From Pirellulaceae bacterium (GTDB lineage: Bacteria > Planctomycetota > Planctomycetia > Pirellulales > Pirellulaceae): DNA of 59,576 nucleotides. The notes under the pieces are model-generated. The model made no database searches and had not been told where the DNA came from. It saw only the letters and a list, made by a program, of their open reading frames with translations. The translations under genes were made by a program, and so were the position numbers. Positions 36,944 through 45,397 of this stretch are shown one piece after another; position 1 is the stretch's first letter, and every line of letters begins with the position of its first letter. Location of the stretch: NCBI GenBank assembly GCA_025459265.1, contig JALOQX010000099.1, positions 1 through 59,576 of the forward strand. The letters are read 5' to 3'.

Positions 36944-39262
36944 CTACTCGCTTGCCCCGCCCACTTGCCTGTTCGCGTCGGCCACTGCGTCGAGCATCCA
37001 GGCGCGATGGTTGTGCGCCGTGATATTCCAGATCCTGTCCTGACTCCCGTAGTCGAAGACCCATACCGACGCCAGGGCCACCTGACTCTGGACAATGTCA
37101 CGCAGGGCGTTATGGAAAAGTCCGCGAATCGTCGCGCTGTCACCGTCACCGGCCTGTTGGCTGACGCCGAATTCGCCGAGGAAAACCGCCTTGCCGGCCG
37201 GTCGGCACGCGTCGACGGTGAGCGCGAGCAGTTCGCTCAGCGGCGCCGGCGCATCGCCGAACCGCCGCTCCGCATGCTGAGGGTAGAGGTGGATGGACAC
37301 GAGGTCATACGGACCAGGGTTCACGTCGAGCAGGTTCTTGCGGTAGTCATCTGGTGTGTCCAGCCCGCTCAGGCGCTGGCGGAGGTGCTCGGCGTGCGGT
37401 CGGGGTGCGGAATTGCCCGTCGTGATGGGACGCGCCGGGTCGATGGCACGTACGGTGCGCGCAAACTCGCGGAATGCGACCAGCAGCATATCGGTTGTCA
37501 GGTCATCGGCCGCGCTCCGCGTAGTCGCGGTTCCGAGGCGGGGAATGACTTGGGGTCGCCACTGATCGGCGCTGGGCAGATCGGTGTGAAGCGTCCACTC
37601 ATTGCCCAGCTCCCAGGCCCAGATGGCCGCGGAGTCGACGTAGCGCGTGACCACTTCGGTGGCGTACTGCCGCATGAACTGGACCGTCTTGCTCTCGGGG
37701 TCACCCCAGGCGCTCCGCGGCTCGCCCACCAGGTCCGGGATGCAGCCGTCGTACCAGCAGAGGCTGGGGATGAGGCCCACCCCATGGGCCTCGGCGCTTG
37801 CCACGACGGCATCCAGCAGGGCAAAGTACCGGGCCTTGTCTTCCTGGTAGAGGCGGTAGTCTGCCGGCCAGAAACCGGACGCCATGAATCGCGCAAAAGG
37901 TATGCCCCGCCGGGCCAATTCGGCGAAGCCCGCCTCGTAGCTGGTGTCGGCCGGATTCTGCAGAACGCGGTAGAAAGCGTCGAAGTAGTTGACGCCGATG
38001 CCGCGATAAGGCTGCGTGTGACGCAGCAGCGTGCCGACGTCGTCCACCACGATGGGCGCCACGGGTGTATCGAACGCGCCCGCGCAAGCCACGCCGTGCA
38101 CTTCAAACCGGTGCCCGGTGCTGCCCTCCTGTTTTTCGTCAAGCAAGTGAATTCGCAAGCGGTGTCGGCCGGCGTCCAGGTCGCGGGCCACCATCTGAAA
38201 GGGCGTGTAACCGCCCCAATCCGCATTGAACCAGGCCTCCAACCGCACGGGAGGCTGCTCGTCCACCTGCGCTTCGGCCACGCCCAGCGGCCCTTTCATG
38301 CGCCAGAAGATCAGCCCAACGGCGGTACCCTCGACGTCGAACTCGAGCACACTCCCCGGCTTGTCCGCCGACCAGCCGCGCCCGTACCGCGAGCCTGCCG
38401 CAGGCTCCCAGCCGTCGTTCCGTACCGGCCTGAGATTGTCACGGCTGTACAGCACCGTTCGCGCGAACACGTCGCTGATCAACGGTGCGGGAAGCGCTGC
38501 AGCCGGCGTGACGCCGGTAGCCGGCAACCGCGCCAACCATTGCGCGAGCACGTGGATCACCAGGTCGGCGCAGAGCGCATGTCCGCGGTCATTCGGATGC
38601 ACTGCGTCCCCCTCGATGGCCTCCCACGTAAGGCGTCCCGCTTCGACCTCCGGCCACAGCGCATCGCGGAAGCTCACCATCGGGAGACCGTAGTGTCTGC
38701 CGACGGGAATGTGCTTGTCCTGGACATTTCCGCCGCTCTGGGTCATGGTCATCAGCAGCAGCGCGCCGGGGTGATTCGGCATCGCCAGGACTTGCCGGAG
38801 CAAGCCCTCGAGCGTCTCGTCGGCTGTGGCCACGATGCTGTCGTTCACGGCATATTCCACCAGGACGAAGTCGGGTCGCGCGCCGAGCAGGTGGTCTTTC
38901 ACGCGGTGAGCGCCGATGTCCGAGCCGGTCGCGCCAATCCCCGCATTGATGAACTCGACTCGGGCCTGGGGAAACGTGTCGATCCACCACTGCGCCACAC
39001 GGTTGGGCCAGCGCAACTCGGGACGGGAAGCGACGGCGCCTTGCGTGATGGAACCGCCGATGGAGGCAATGACGACCGGCCCCCCGCGTCGCGCCTTCTC
39101 GAGCGCTGGCAACACACGCTGAGCCTGTCCCAGGTCCACGACGGCACGCGCGCGGATTGTCCCGGCATCGAGTCCTTGATAGCAGTCATCCCTGGCCGAC
39201 GTCCTGGTCACGGCTACCAGCACAATCGCCGCGGCCACGTATTGCCTGCCTCTTGCTGCCAT
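36944..39262 (-). CDS. SGNH esterase and GH5-like hydrolase fusion, secreted
   Basis: A 772-residue secreted protein. After a signal peptide (about 1-24) comes an SGNH/GDSL esterase domain (about 40-250) with Ser71 in IGGSITQG, Asn140 in EYAVND and the Asp219-His222 pair in DAVHP. A beta-sandwich domain follows (about 260-395). The C-terminal barrel (about 410-765) resembles GH5-clan enzymes, with Glu555 in WELGNEW as likely acid/base and Glu697 in FLGEFGV as likely nucleophile. It would remove acyl groups and cleave the backbone of one polysaccharide such as an acetylated mannan or xylan; the substrate is a guess. The ATG at 39262 has a GGAGG-like site upstream. Confidence 0.82.
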   Translation of the reverse strand: MAARGRQYVAAAIVLVAVTRTSARDDCYQGLDAGTIRARAVVDLGQAQRVLPALEKARRGGPVVIASIGGSITQGAVASRPELRWPNRVAQWWIDTFPQARVEFINAGIGATGSDIGAHRVKDHLLGARPDFVLVEYAVNDSIVATADETLEGLLRQVLAMPNHPGALLLMTMTQSGGNVQDKHIPVGRHYGLPMVSFRDALWPEVEAGRLTWEAIEGDAVHPNDRGHALCADLVIHVLAQWLARLPATGVTPAAALPAPLISDVFARTVLYSRDNLRPVRNDGWEPAAGSRYGRGWSADKPGSVLEFDVEGTAVGLIFWRMKGPLGVAEAQVDEQPPVRLEAWFNADWGGYTPFQMVARDLDAGRHRLRIHLLDEKQEGSTGHRFEVHGVACAGAFDTPVAPIVVDDVGTLLRHTQPYRGIGVNYFDAFYRVLQNPADTSYEAGFAELARRGIPFARFMASGFWPADYRLYQEDKARYFALLDAVVASAEAHGVGLIPSLCWYDGCIPDLVGEPRSAWGDPESKTVQFMRQYATEVVTRYVDSAAIWAWELGNEWTLHTDLPSADQWRPQVIPRLGTATTRSAADDLTTDMLLVAFREFARTVRAIDPARPITTGNSAPRPHAEHLRQRLSGLDTPDDYRKNLLDVNPGPYDLVSIHLYPQHAERRFGDAPAPLSELLALTVDACRPAGKAVFLGEFGVSQQAGDGDSATIRGLFHNALRDIVQSQVALASVWVFDYGSQDRIWNITAHNHRAWMLDAVADANRQVGGASE

Positions 39263-39377
39263 TCCGCCTCCCCCCTGCTCTCTGCGCTTCACACGAGCAA
39301 GCTTGCCGTTCGATCTCATATGCGGCCACCGACGTCCATTGTAAGGGGGCTGCGCCACGTCCGGACAGAACCGGCCC

Positions 39378-39407
39378 GACGTACCAGCCCCTTGACGTAC
39401 CAGCCCC
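39378..39407. repeat. 14-bp direct repeat, period 16
   Basis: GACGTACCAGCCCC occurs at 39378-39391 and again at 39394-39407, separated by TT. It lies just after the end of the ABC permease gene and before the SGNH/GH fusion. It could be an intergenic repeat or a regulator site. Confidence 0.6.
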
Positions 39408-39426
39408 GCGTGTCAGCACGGAGAAG

Positions 39427-41808
39427 TCAAGGTGAGAACTTCTCTCCCGGACGCGGCCGGTCACCGGGCAGGGCCGACATGGCTCGGTCCAGCAGCTTGG
39501 CGGCGACTTCCCGTACGGTTCGCTTGTCCAGGTCGACGGCGCGATTGGCGTTCTGCATGTCTTCTTGCGTGATCCTGCCCACCAGCTGCTGCAGGTGTGC
39601 CACCAGGCCAGGTTTGCGTGCTCCGTGCTGCGAGACCAGCAGAATCGCATCATACCGCGGTAGCGCGGCGCGCGTGTCGGCGAGCAGTTCCAGGTCGTAC
39701 CGCGGGATACGCCCGTCACTGGAGTAAGCGACGATCACGTCAACCTCGCCCGACTTCACGGCGTCGTACAGCCGGGTCGGGTCCATGGCCACGGTCGTGA
39801 ACCACTCGTCGGTCAGTTGGTAGACCCGCCGCACGCTGAGCCACTCTGGGCGACCGAAGAACTGCATGTCACCGCCGATGCGCAAAGGGCGCCGATTGAG
39901 CCGTGCCGCCTGCGCGGCATACTGAGCCAGGTCGTCCACCGTGTGGATCACACGGAGTTCTTCGGGCCGCTGCCGTGCGGCCGGCATGGCGAACGCATAC
40001 GCGTTCTCAAAGCCGAGCGGACCGACATAGTGGACGCCCTGGCGGCCGAGGTGTTCCCTCATGCGTGCCTCCATGACGGTGGACTCCGCGAAGTCCTGCT
40101 CCTTCATGACAAGCGTCCAGTAGTTGCCCGAGTAGTAGACGATGCAGTCGATCTGACTGCGAAAGAGGCCTTTGAGTTGTATGCCTTCGCTCATGCCCCG
40201 GCGCTGGTCAGGATGGAACGGCGGCTGGGCCCGCTCGAGATGACGAGCCACGAGTTCGTTGAGGATGTGCTGTTCGGTAAAGGAGCCGCTGGCAACCCGC
40301 GCCGTATTCTGGCGCGCGTCGAGGTACCGCAGCGTGGGGTAGCAGAGACCGCTCGCCGCAACCAACACGAGTCCGGCCAGGGCCGCGCTCGCCTGCACGC
40401 GGCTGCGCCGCCGCGCGGCCGTCTCGAGCAAAAGGATGAGTCGGTCGAGCACGACGGCCAGCCCCGCACCCAGCGCGCAGCCAAACAGAGTCTCGGCATA
40501 GTTCAGGCTCTCCAGGCCGCTGAAGATATAGTTGCCCAGGCTGCGGCCGCCGACCGGCGTCACGAGCACGGCGGTGCCGACCACCAGTACGGTGGCCGTG
40601 CGGATGCCGGCGAGGATCGTGGGTGCCGCCAGCGGCAGCTGGACACGGCACAACAACTGACCGTCCGTCATGCCCAGTCCACGCGCCGCTTCGACCAGCG
40701 CCGGTTCGACACCACGCAGCCCCGCGATCGTCCCGGCCAGGATGGGCAGTACGCTGTAGCACAGCAGCGCCAGGAACGACGGACGAAAGCCGATTCGACC
40801 TTGCAGCAACAGCACCATCAGCGCCAGCAGTGCCAGTGTCGGGATGGTCTGAATCACGCCCGCCACCGCCAGGCTGCACTCAGCCAGTTTCGGCCGCCGG
40901 CTCCCCGCAATCCCCAGCGGAATGCTGATCAGCAACCCGGCGGCCAACGCGCTGAGCGCCAGCGCCATGTGGCCCCCCAGATAACGCGGCAATCCGTCCA
41001 ACAGATCCGGCAGGTGCTCGTGAAACTGCGCGCGCACGTCCCGCAGGACCGTCGGCACCGCGGGCGGCTCTTCGGCAGGACTGGCCAACCCCTCACGCCC
41101 GTCCAGCGCCGCGCGCACGGGGAAATAGAGGGCGATTCCGGCCGTCACCAGCATGCCAGCCAGCCCGATCGCCGCGAGTCGCCGGCTGTGCCGCGCGGCC
41201 GCCATCTCGAGCAGATGGACCAGTTGATCCAGGTAGATGGCCAAAAGCGCTGCCAACACGCAGCCAAACACCGTCCGCAAGTCGTTGAATCCCTCCAGAC
41301 CTTCAAAGATGTAGTTCCCCAGGCTCACGCCCCCGACGGTCGTGACGAGCGTGGCCGTGCCGACGACCAGGACCGTGGCGGTCCGGAGTCCGCTGAGAAT
41401 CGTCGGCGCGGCCAGCGGCAGCTCGACACGCCAGAGCATCTGCGACCGGCTCATCCCCACGCCGCGGGCGGCCTCCGTAATCGCCGGCTCGACGCCGCGC
41501 ATCCCCACCACCGTGTTGACCAGCAGCGGCAGGATGCTGTAGAGCACGAGGGCCAGGAAGGACGGCCAGAAACCGATCTGCCCGTTGAGCAGCAGGACGA
41601 GCACGGCCAACAGCGCCAGGCTGGGCACGGTTTGGACCACGCCGGCAAGGCCCAGCAGCCACTCGGCCAGCCGCGGCCGACGACTGGCCACCACGCCCAG
41701 CGGCACGCTCACCGCGAGCCCGACCACCAGTGCGCCGAGCGAGATGACCACGTGGCCGCCGAGGTACTCCGGCAGCGTCGCCAGCAGCTCGCGCCACGGT
41801 TCGCTCAT
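39427..41808 (-). CDS. Osmoprotectant/choline ABC transporter: permease-permease-binding-protein fusion
   Basis: A 793-residue protein of unusual layout. Two ProW/OpuBB-type permease domains occupy about 1-230 and 265-495, each with its own EAA coupling motif (112-137 and 373-398). An OpuBC/ProX-type binding domain ends the chain (about 505-793), recognised by YVGPLGFENAYAF and AYSSDGRIPRYDL. The two permeases are obvious internal duplicates at protein and DNA level. Normally one permease fused to one binding domain forms a homodimer; here a single chain could supply both halves. It lies 10 nt after the ATPase gene. Context with phosphatidylcholine synthase suggests choline as substrate. Confidence 0.88.
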   Translation of the reverse strand: MSEPWRELLATLPEYLGGHVVISLGALVVGLAVSVPLGVVASRRPRLAEWLLGLAGVVQTVPSLALLAVLVLLLNGQIGFWPSFLALVLYSILPLLVNTVVGMRGVEPAITEAARGVGMSRSQMLWRVELPLAAPTILSGLRTATVLVVGTATLVTTVGGVSLGNYIFEGLEGFNDLRTVFGCVLAALLAIYLDQLVHLLEMAAARHSRRLAAIGLAGMLVTAGIALYFPVRAALDGREGLASPAEEPPAVPTVLRDVRAQFHEHLPDLLDGLPRYLGGHMALALSALAAGLLISIPLGIAGSRRPKLAECSLAVAGVIQTIPTLALLALMVLLLQGRIGFRPSFLALLCYSVLPILAGTIAGLRGVEPALVEAARGLGMTDGQLLCRVQLPLAAPTILAGIRTATVLVVGTAVLVTPVGGRSLGNYIFSGLESLNYAETLFGCALGAGLAVVLDRLILLLETAARRRSRVQASAALAGLVLVAASGLCYPTLRYLDARQNTARVASGSFTEQHILNELVARHLERAQPPFHPDQRRGMSEGIQLKGLFRSQIDCIVYYSGNYWTLVMKEQDFAESTVMEARMREHLGRQGVHYVGPLGFENAYAFAMPAARQRPEELRVIHTVDDLAQYAAQAARLNRRPLRIGGDMQFFGRPEWLSVRRVYQLTDEWFTTVAMDPTRLYDAVKSGEVDVIVAYSSDGRIPRYDLELLADTRAALPRYDAILLVSQHGARKPGLVAHLQQLVGRITQEDMQNANRAVDLDKRTVREVAAKLLDRAMSALPGDRPRPGEKFSP

Positions 41809-41818
41809 ACGTCTCGCC

Positions 41819-42592
41819 TCACGGCCCTGGCTCGGCCGAAAGCGCCTCGACCCGCTCCGCCTGGCGGCGCGGCGTCGCCATCAGCTGGGCGACGAACTCG
41901 TCCGCCGGCCGGCGCAGCAGTTCCCGCGGCGTCCCCACCTGCCGCAACTCCCCGACGTTCATCACCGCCAGCAGGTCCGCCGAAAGCAGCGCTTCCGTCA
42001 TGTCGTGCGTCACCATCACGGCGGTGAGCCCCAGCTCGCGCCGAATCCGCAGGAAGTCGTCCCGCAGCTCGTCACGTGTGACCGGGTCCAGGGCCCCGAA
42101 GGGCTCGTCGAGCAGCATGATCTGCGGGGCGGCCGCCAGCGCACGCGCAAAGCCCACCCGCTGCTGCTGGCCCCCCGAGAGCTGACGCGGGTACCGCCCG
42201 CGATATTCAGCCGGGGACAGACGCACAAGTGACAATAACTCGTCAATCCGCGCCGTGATCCGCTCGGCGGTCCACCGGAGTAACCGCGGCACGACCGCAA
42301 TGTTCTCCGCGATCGTCAGGTGCGGAAACAACCCGATCCCCTGGAACACGTAACCGATGCCACGCCGGAGAACCACCGGGTCCATCTCACGCACGTCGCG
42401 GCCCTTGACGCGAATGCGCCCCGCGCTCGGCTCAATCAGCCGGTTGATCATCTTCAGCGTCGTCGTCTTCCCGCAGCCGGAACCTCCCAGCAGCACCAGC
42501 AGTTGCCCCGCCGGTACCTCCAGCGAGACGTCGCGTACGCTGTAGCCGGTGCCACCTTCGTACGACTTGCTCACGTGCTCCAGCGTGATCAT
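41819..42592 (-). CDS. ABC transporter ATP-binding protein, quaternary-amine (ProV/OpuBA) type
   Basis: A 257-residue ATPase with Walker A GGSGCGKT (36-43), signature LSGGQQQR, Walker B MLLDEPFGALDP and the H-loop VTHDM. The YVFQGIGLFPHLT block is typical of glycine-betaine/choline importers. It lacks the C-terminal CBS pair that serves as the osmosensor in ProV/OpuAA, so uptake may not be osmotically gated. The true start is the ATG at 42592, which overlaps the stop of the phosphatidylcholine synthase gene (ATGA). The longer frame upstream is a shadow. It energises the double permease encoded 10 nt downstream. Confidence 0.92.
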   Translation of the reverse strand: MITLEHVSKSYEGGTGYSVRDVSLEVPAGQLLVLLGGSGCGKTTTLKMINRLIEPSAGRIRVKGRDVREMDPVVLRRGIGYVFQGIGLFPHLTIAENIAVVPRLLRWTAERITARIDELLSLVRLSPAEYRGRYPRQLSGGQQQRVGFARALAAAPQIMLLDEPFGALDPVTRDELRDDFLRIRRELGLTAVMVTHDMTEALLSADLLAVMNVGELRQVGTPRELLRRPADEFVAQLMATPRRQAERVEALSAEPGP

Positions 42593-43386
42593 CGATGGGG
42601 CCTCGCTCGCCAACTGGTGATCCAGGACACCCCGAGATAATACGCGGGAAACAACAGCGAACTCAGCACCACCGCGGCGAACCAGCCCGCGGGCCCCCCC
42701 CCTGCCCGCGCCTCCGCCGCCACATCGCCGACAGGCAGGCGGTACACGATCCACAGCAGCGCCGCAAACCAGATCCCCGCCAGCACGTTGCTCAGCAGAT
42801 TCAGCCTCCCGCGATGCACCGAGTACACATAGCGCGACGGTATCACCGTCAACACCCCGAACACCACCAGCGCCGCGATCACGACCCCGGCCGGCAGTGC
42901 CACGACGTGGAAGTGTATCACGTACACGTAGAACGCGACAACGTTCCACAGGGCGGGAAACCCCTGGAAGAAGCCGTCGCTCGTCTTGGCGTCGACCTGG
43001 CAGAACCAGTACGCTCCCGCCAGGAGCGGCACCAGCAGCCAGGGACTCCAGGCAGCCGGAAGAATCGCCGCACGCCACAGCAACAGCACCGGCAGCGCGG
43101 CGTACGTGAGGAAGTCGATGAGATAGTCGAGCTGCCTGCCGTCGAAGTGCGGCAGCACCTCCTTCACACGTACCGCCCGCGCCAACGCGCCGTCCGTGGC
43201 GTCGATCAGCGTCGCCGCCAACATCAACCAGAACACACCGCGAAACGCCGACGGTCCACCCTGCACGAGCAGCACGGCCATCGCCGCCGCCGCGACCAGC
43301 CCGAGCGCCGTGTACGCGTGCACTCCCCAGGCCAGCCCGCGGCGCCACCGTGACGCCTCAGGCATGGCAGACCGTTCGGGATGCAT
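42589..43386 (-). CDS. pcs: Phosphatidylcholine synthase-like CDP-alcohol phosphatidyltransferase
   Basis: A 265-residue integral membrane enzyme with about 8 helices. The CDP-alcohol motif is D62-x2-D65-G66-x2-A69-R70-x12-G83-x3-D87-x3-D91; the 12-residue spacer and VKEVLP segment are those of bacterial Pcs rather than PgsA or PssA. Pcs condenses choline with CDP-diacylglycerol to give phosphatidylcholine. It is coupled downstream to a choline-type ABC ATPase (ATGA overlap) and upstream to a GH20-like gene (TGATG overlap), which sets the start at 43386. The pairing with a choline importer supports the call. Phosphatidylserine synthase is a less likely alternative. Confidence 0.85.
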   Translation of the reverse strand: MHPERSAMPEASRWRRGLAWGVHAYTALGLVAAAAMAVLLVQGGPSAFRGVFWLMLAATLIDATDGALARAVRVKEVLPHFDGRQLDYLIDFLTYAALPVLLLWRAAILPAAWSPWLLVPLLAGAYWFCQVDAKTSDGFFQGFPALWNVVAFYVYVIHFHVVALPAGVVIAALVVFGVLTVIPSRYVYSVHRGRLNLLSNVLAGIWFAALLWIVYRLPVGDVAAEARAGGGPAGWFAAVVLSSLLFPAYYLGVSWITSWRARPHR

Positions 43387-45162
43387 CACGGCCGGCAAAC
43401 CTCCGCGTTGATCCTGTCACTCCTGGAATCACGCGGTGGCCGGTCGCGCAGCACGCGCCAATACGCCACGCTTTCCGGCCACACGACAACCCCCGGACCG
43501 TCGGGTGGTTCTGTCCCGGACGCGCCGACGCCGCGCTCTGGTTCTGTTGGGTCCGCCGCTGGTGGTCTGACCTGCGGCTCGGCGTTCTGCGCGTGGTAGA
43601 TGCGGGTCAATTCCTGAAACGACTCGTGGAGCACTCGACCCTGCAGTACGCCGCGATTGAGGTGCAGCTGCGCGTCAATCTGCGCGCGCAAATACAGGAT
43701 CCGCCACCGCCAGGCCTGCCGAGCGGCCGGCGTGAGCTGCAGGTCCGCACGCTCGAGCAGGTCCCGCGCCTCGAGTGCCTCGGGCCCGACGTTGCCGCCA
43801 GGCACGTTACGCTCCAGCAGATACAGCGCGGGCACCACGAGTTCGACGACGTCAGGCGAGTACTCAAAGGCGACATACTCCCGCAACGTCTGGTCGGCGG
43901 TCGTATCGGCAGCCCAGTAGAACCGCGCGAACAACGCCTTGTTGAGGTCCTCGAAAATGCCCTCGGAGTAGGGAAAACCACCCTGCCACTGGGCCCTGAC
44001 TTCCTGCCATTCCCGGGCGTAACGCGTCGGGAGCGGATTGGCGCCGAATCCACCCCAGGCCGACCAGCCGACCATGCTGATTTCCGGGAAGCCCACCAGC
44101 GGCAGATCGGCTGGCGACGGCTGTCCGGGGGGCGTGTTCGGTGTGCCAGTCCGGGCGGCTCGCAAACGCTTGGCGCAGGCCGGCCCACTCCTCACCCGTG
44201 AAGAACCAGGTGGAAAGCACGACTTGCGCGTCGGGGAACTTGTGGCGTGCCAGATGCGCCAGCGGCTGCGCGCAGCGCAGAAAGCCGCCGTGTCCCCACG
44301 GCTGACAGCGGGCGCAGCCGCACCCGCCCGAATCGTACGGCCAGATCAGGAACCACTTCGGCTGGAGGTCGGCGGCCCAGTCGAACAGCTCAGCGAAGTT
44401 GCCCAGCACGTAACGGCTGCCCTCCGCGGTTGCGGTGCAGATATCGGATGCAAACGCCGCGCCCCGCATGCCGGTGACATCGGCGCGGAGTGCCTCCGGG
44501 CTGTTCGCATACCCTTCGTTGGCCACGCAGGCAAACCCCACGTCGAGTCCAAGCCGGCGCGCGGCACCAAGGATCGCCTGGAGGCGCTGACGGAATTCCA
44601 CGGCCTCACGCGAGTCGAAACCCTGGAAGTGGTGCATGTCGTACCACACCAGCAGCGTGTTGTAGCCCCACAGGCCGATATCTTCGACGTACCGCTGGAC
44701 CTCCTCGATGGGCGCGTCATGGTAGTAGTTGTGAAAATGCGTGGCGAAGTAGATGCCGCGCACCGGCTTGTCGGGAACCGACGTGCCACGCCACGACCCC
44801 GCGCTGAAACCACCCCGCTCGAAGCGGCTGGTGCGCAGCAATTTGCCCACACCGTAGAGCAGGCCGCGCGCCCGCTCGGCGCAGATCCGGATGCCCTCAC
44901 CGGGACGGTCCTCGATCCGAAAGCCGTCGGGCCCGATGCCGGGCACGAGGGCCAACTCGATCACCAGCGGCGCTGCCTCGTCGGTGACCACGCGGGTCTC
45001 GCACCGCTGGGCGACTTGCCGCGCAAAAACGCGGGCGACGTGCGTCACATCCTGCGGCGCTCCGGCGGGGAGCACGACGCGGACGCGGTCGACCTCCTGG
45101 GCGGAATCGACGGCCGCGAACAGCAGCACGAGGACGAGCGCCAGGGATGCGCACAGCTTCAT
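43386..45162 (-). pseudogene. Secreted GH20-domain-2-like glycosidase, interrupted by a frameshift
   Basis: Two frames together make one protein of about 591 residues. The 5' frame starts at ATG 45162 with a signal peptide and encodes a GH20 domain-2-like region (RAERARGLLYGVGKLLRT) and the start of a barrel (PVRGIYFATHFHNYYHD). It continues in a senseless frame to 43864. The remainder, from about VGFPEISMVGW to the stop at 43386, is one frame over. Deleting one base from a run of six C (44127-44132) rejoins them cleanly. The cause may be a real frameshift or a base-calling error. Barrel motifs suggest a beta-hexosaminidase or alpha-glucuronidase-like enzyme; the exact activity is unknown. 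Confidence 0.75.
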
Positions 45163-45206
45163 GAGGGTGCCTCACGGCGAGCACCTGGGGAGCGCAGGGC
45201 CAGGAG

Positions 45207-45279
45207 TGGTCAGGGGCGGGGTCGAACCGCCGACACTCGGATTTTCAGTCCGATGCTCTACCAACTGAGCTACCTGACC
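45207..45279 (-). tRNA. tRNA-Phe (anticodon GAA)
   Basis: A complete cloverleaf of 73 nt. The acceptor stem GGTCAGG pairs with CCTGACC, the D arm reads AGCTCAGTTGGTAGAGC, the anticodon loop is CTGAAAA, and the T arm carries GGTTCGACCCC. The terminal CCA is not encoded. Confidence 0.97.
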
Positions 45280-45341
45280 GGGGGTTCCCGGCACGCCTGA
45301 CCGGCGTGCCAACCCAGTGTAGCACGGTGCCGTCGGGTGGG

Positions 45342-45397
45342 ATAGGTCCTATTGGTCCTATTGGTCCCATAGGACATATAGGACATATAGGACCTAT
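45342..45397. repeat. 9-bp repeat array at the gdhA 3' end
   Basis: Six 9-bp units of the types GGTCCTATT and GGACATATA, ending with GGACCTATT. The array begins at the gdhA stop codon (TAATAGGTCC on the minus strand). Its halves are nearly inverse to each other, so the RNA could fold into a long imperfect hairpin. It may act as terminator or 3'-end protector of gdhA; translations of the GPIGPICPI type are artefacts. Confidence 0.85.

Noticed and set aside
36965..39727. 920-codon plus-strand open frame opposite the SGNH/GH fusion
   Set aside because: Antisense frame produced by high GC. Its translation is rich in Arg, His, Gln and has no domain, while the minus strand has clear catalytic motifs.
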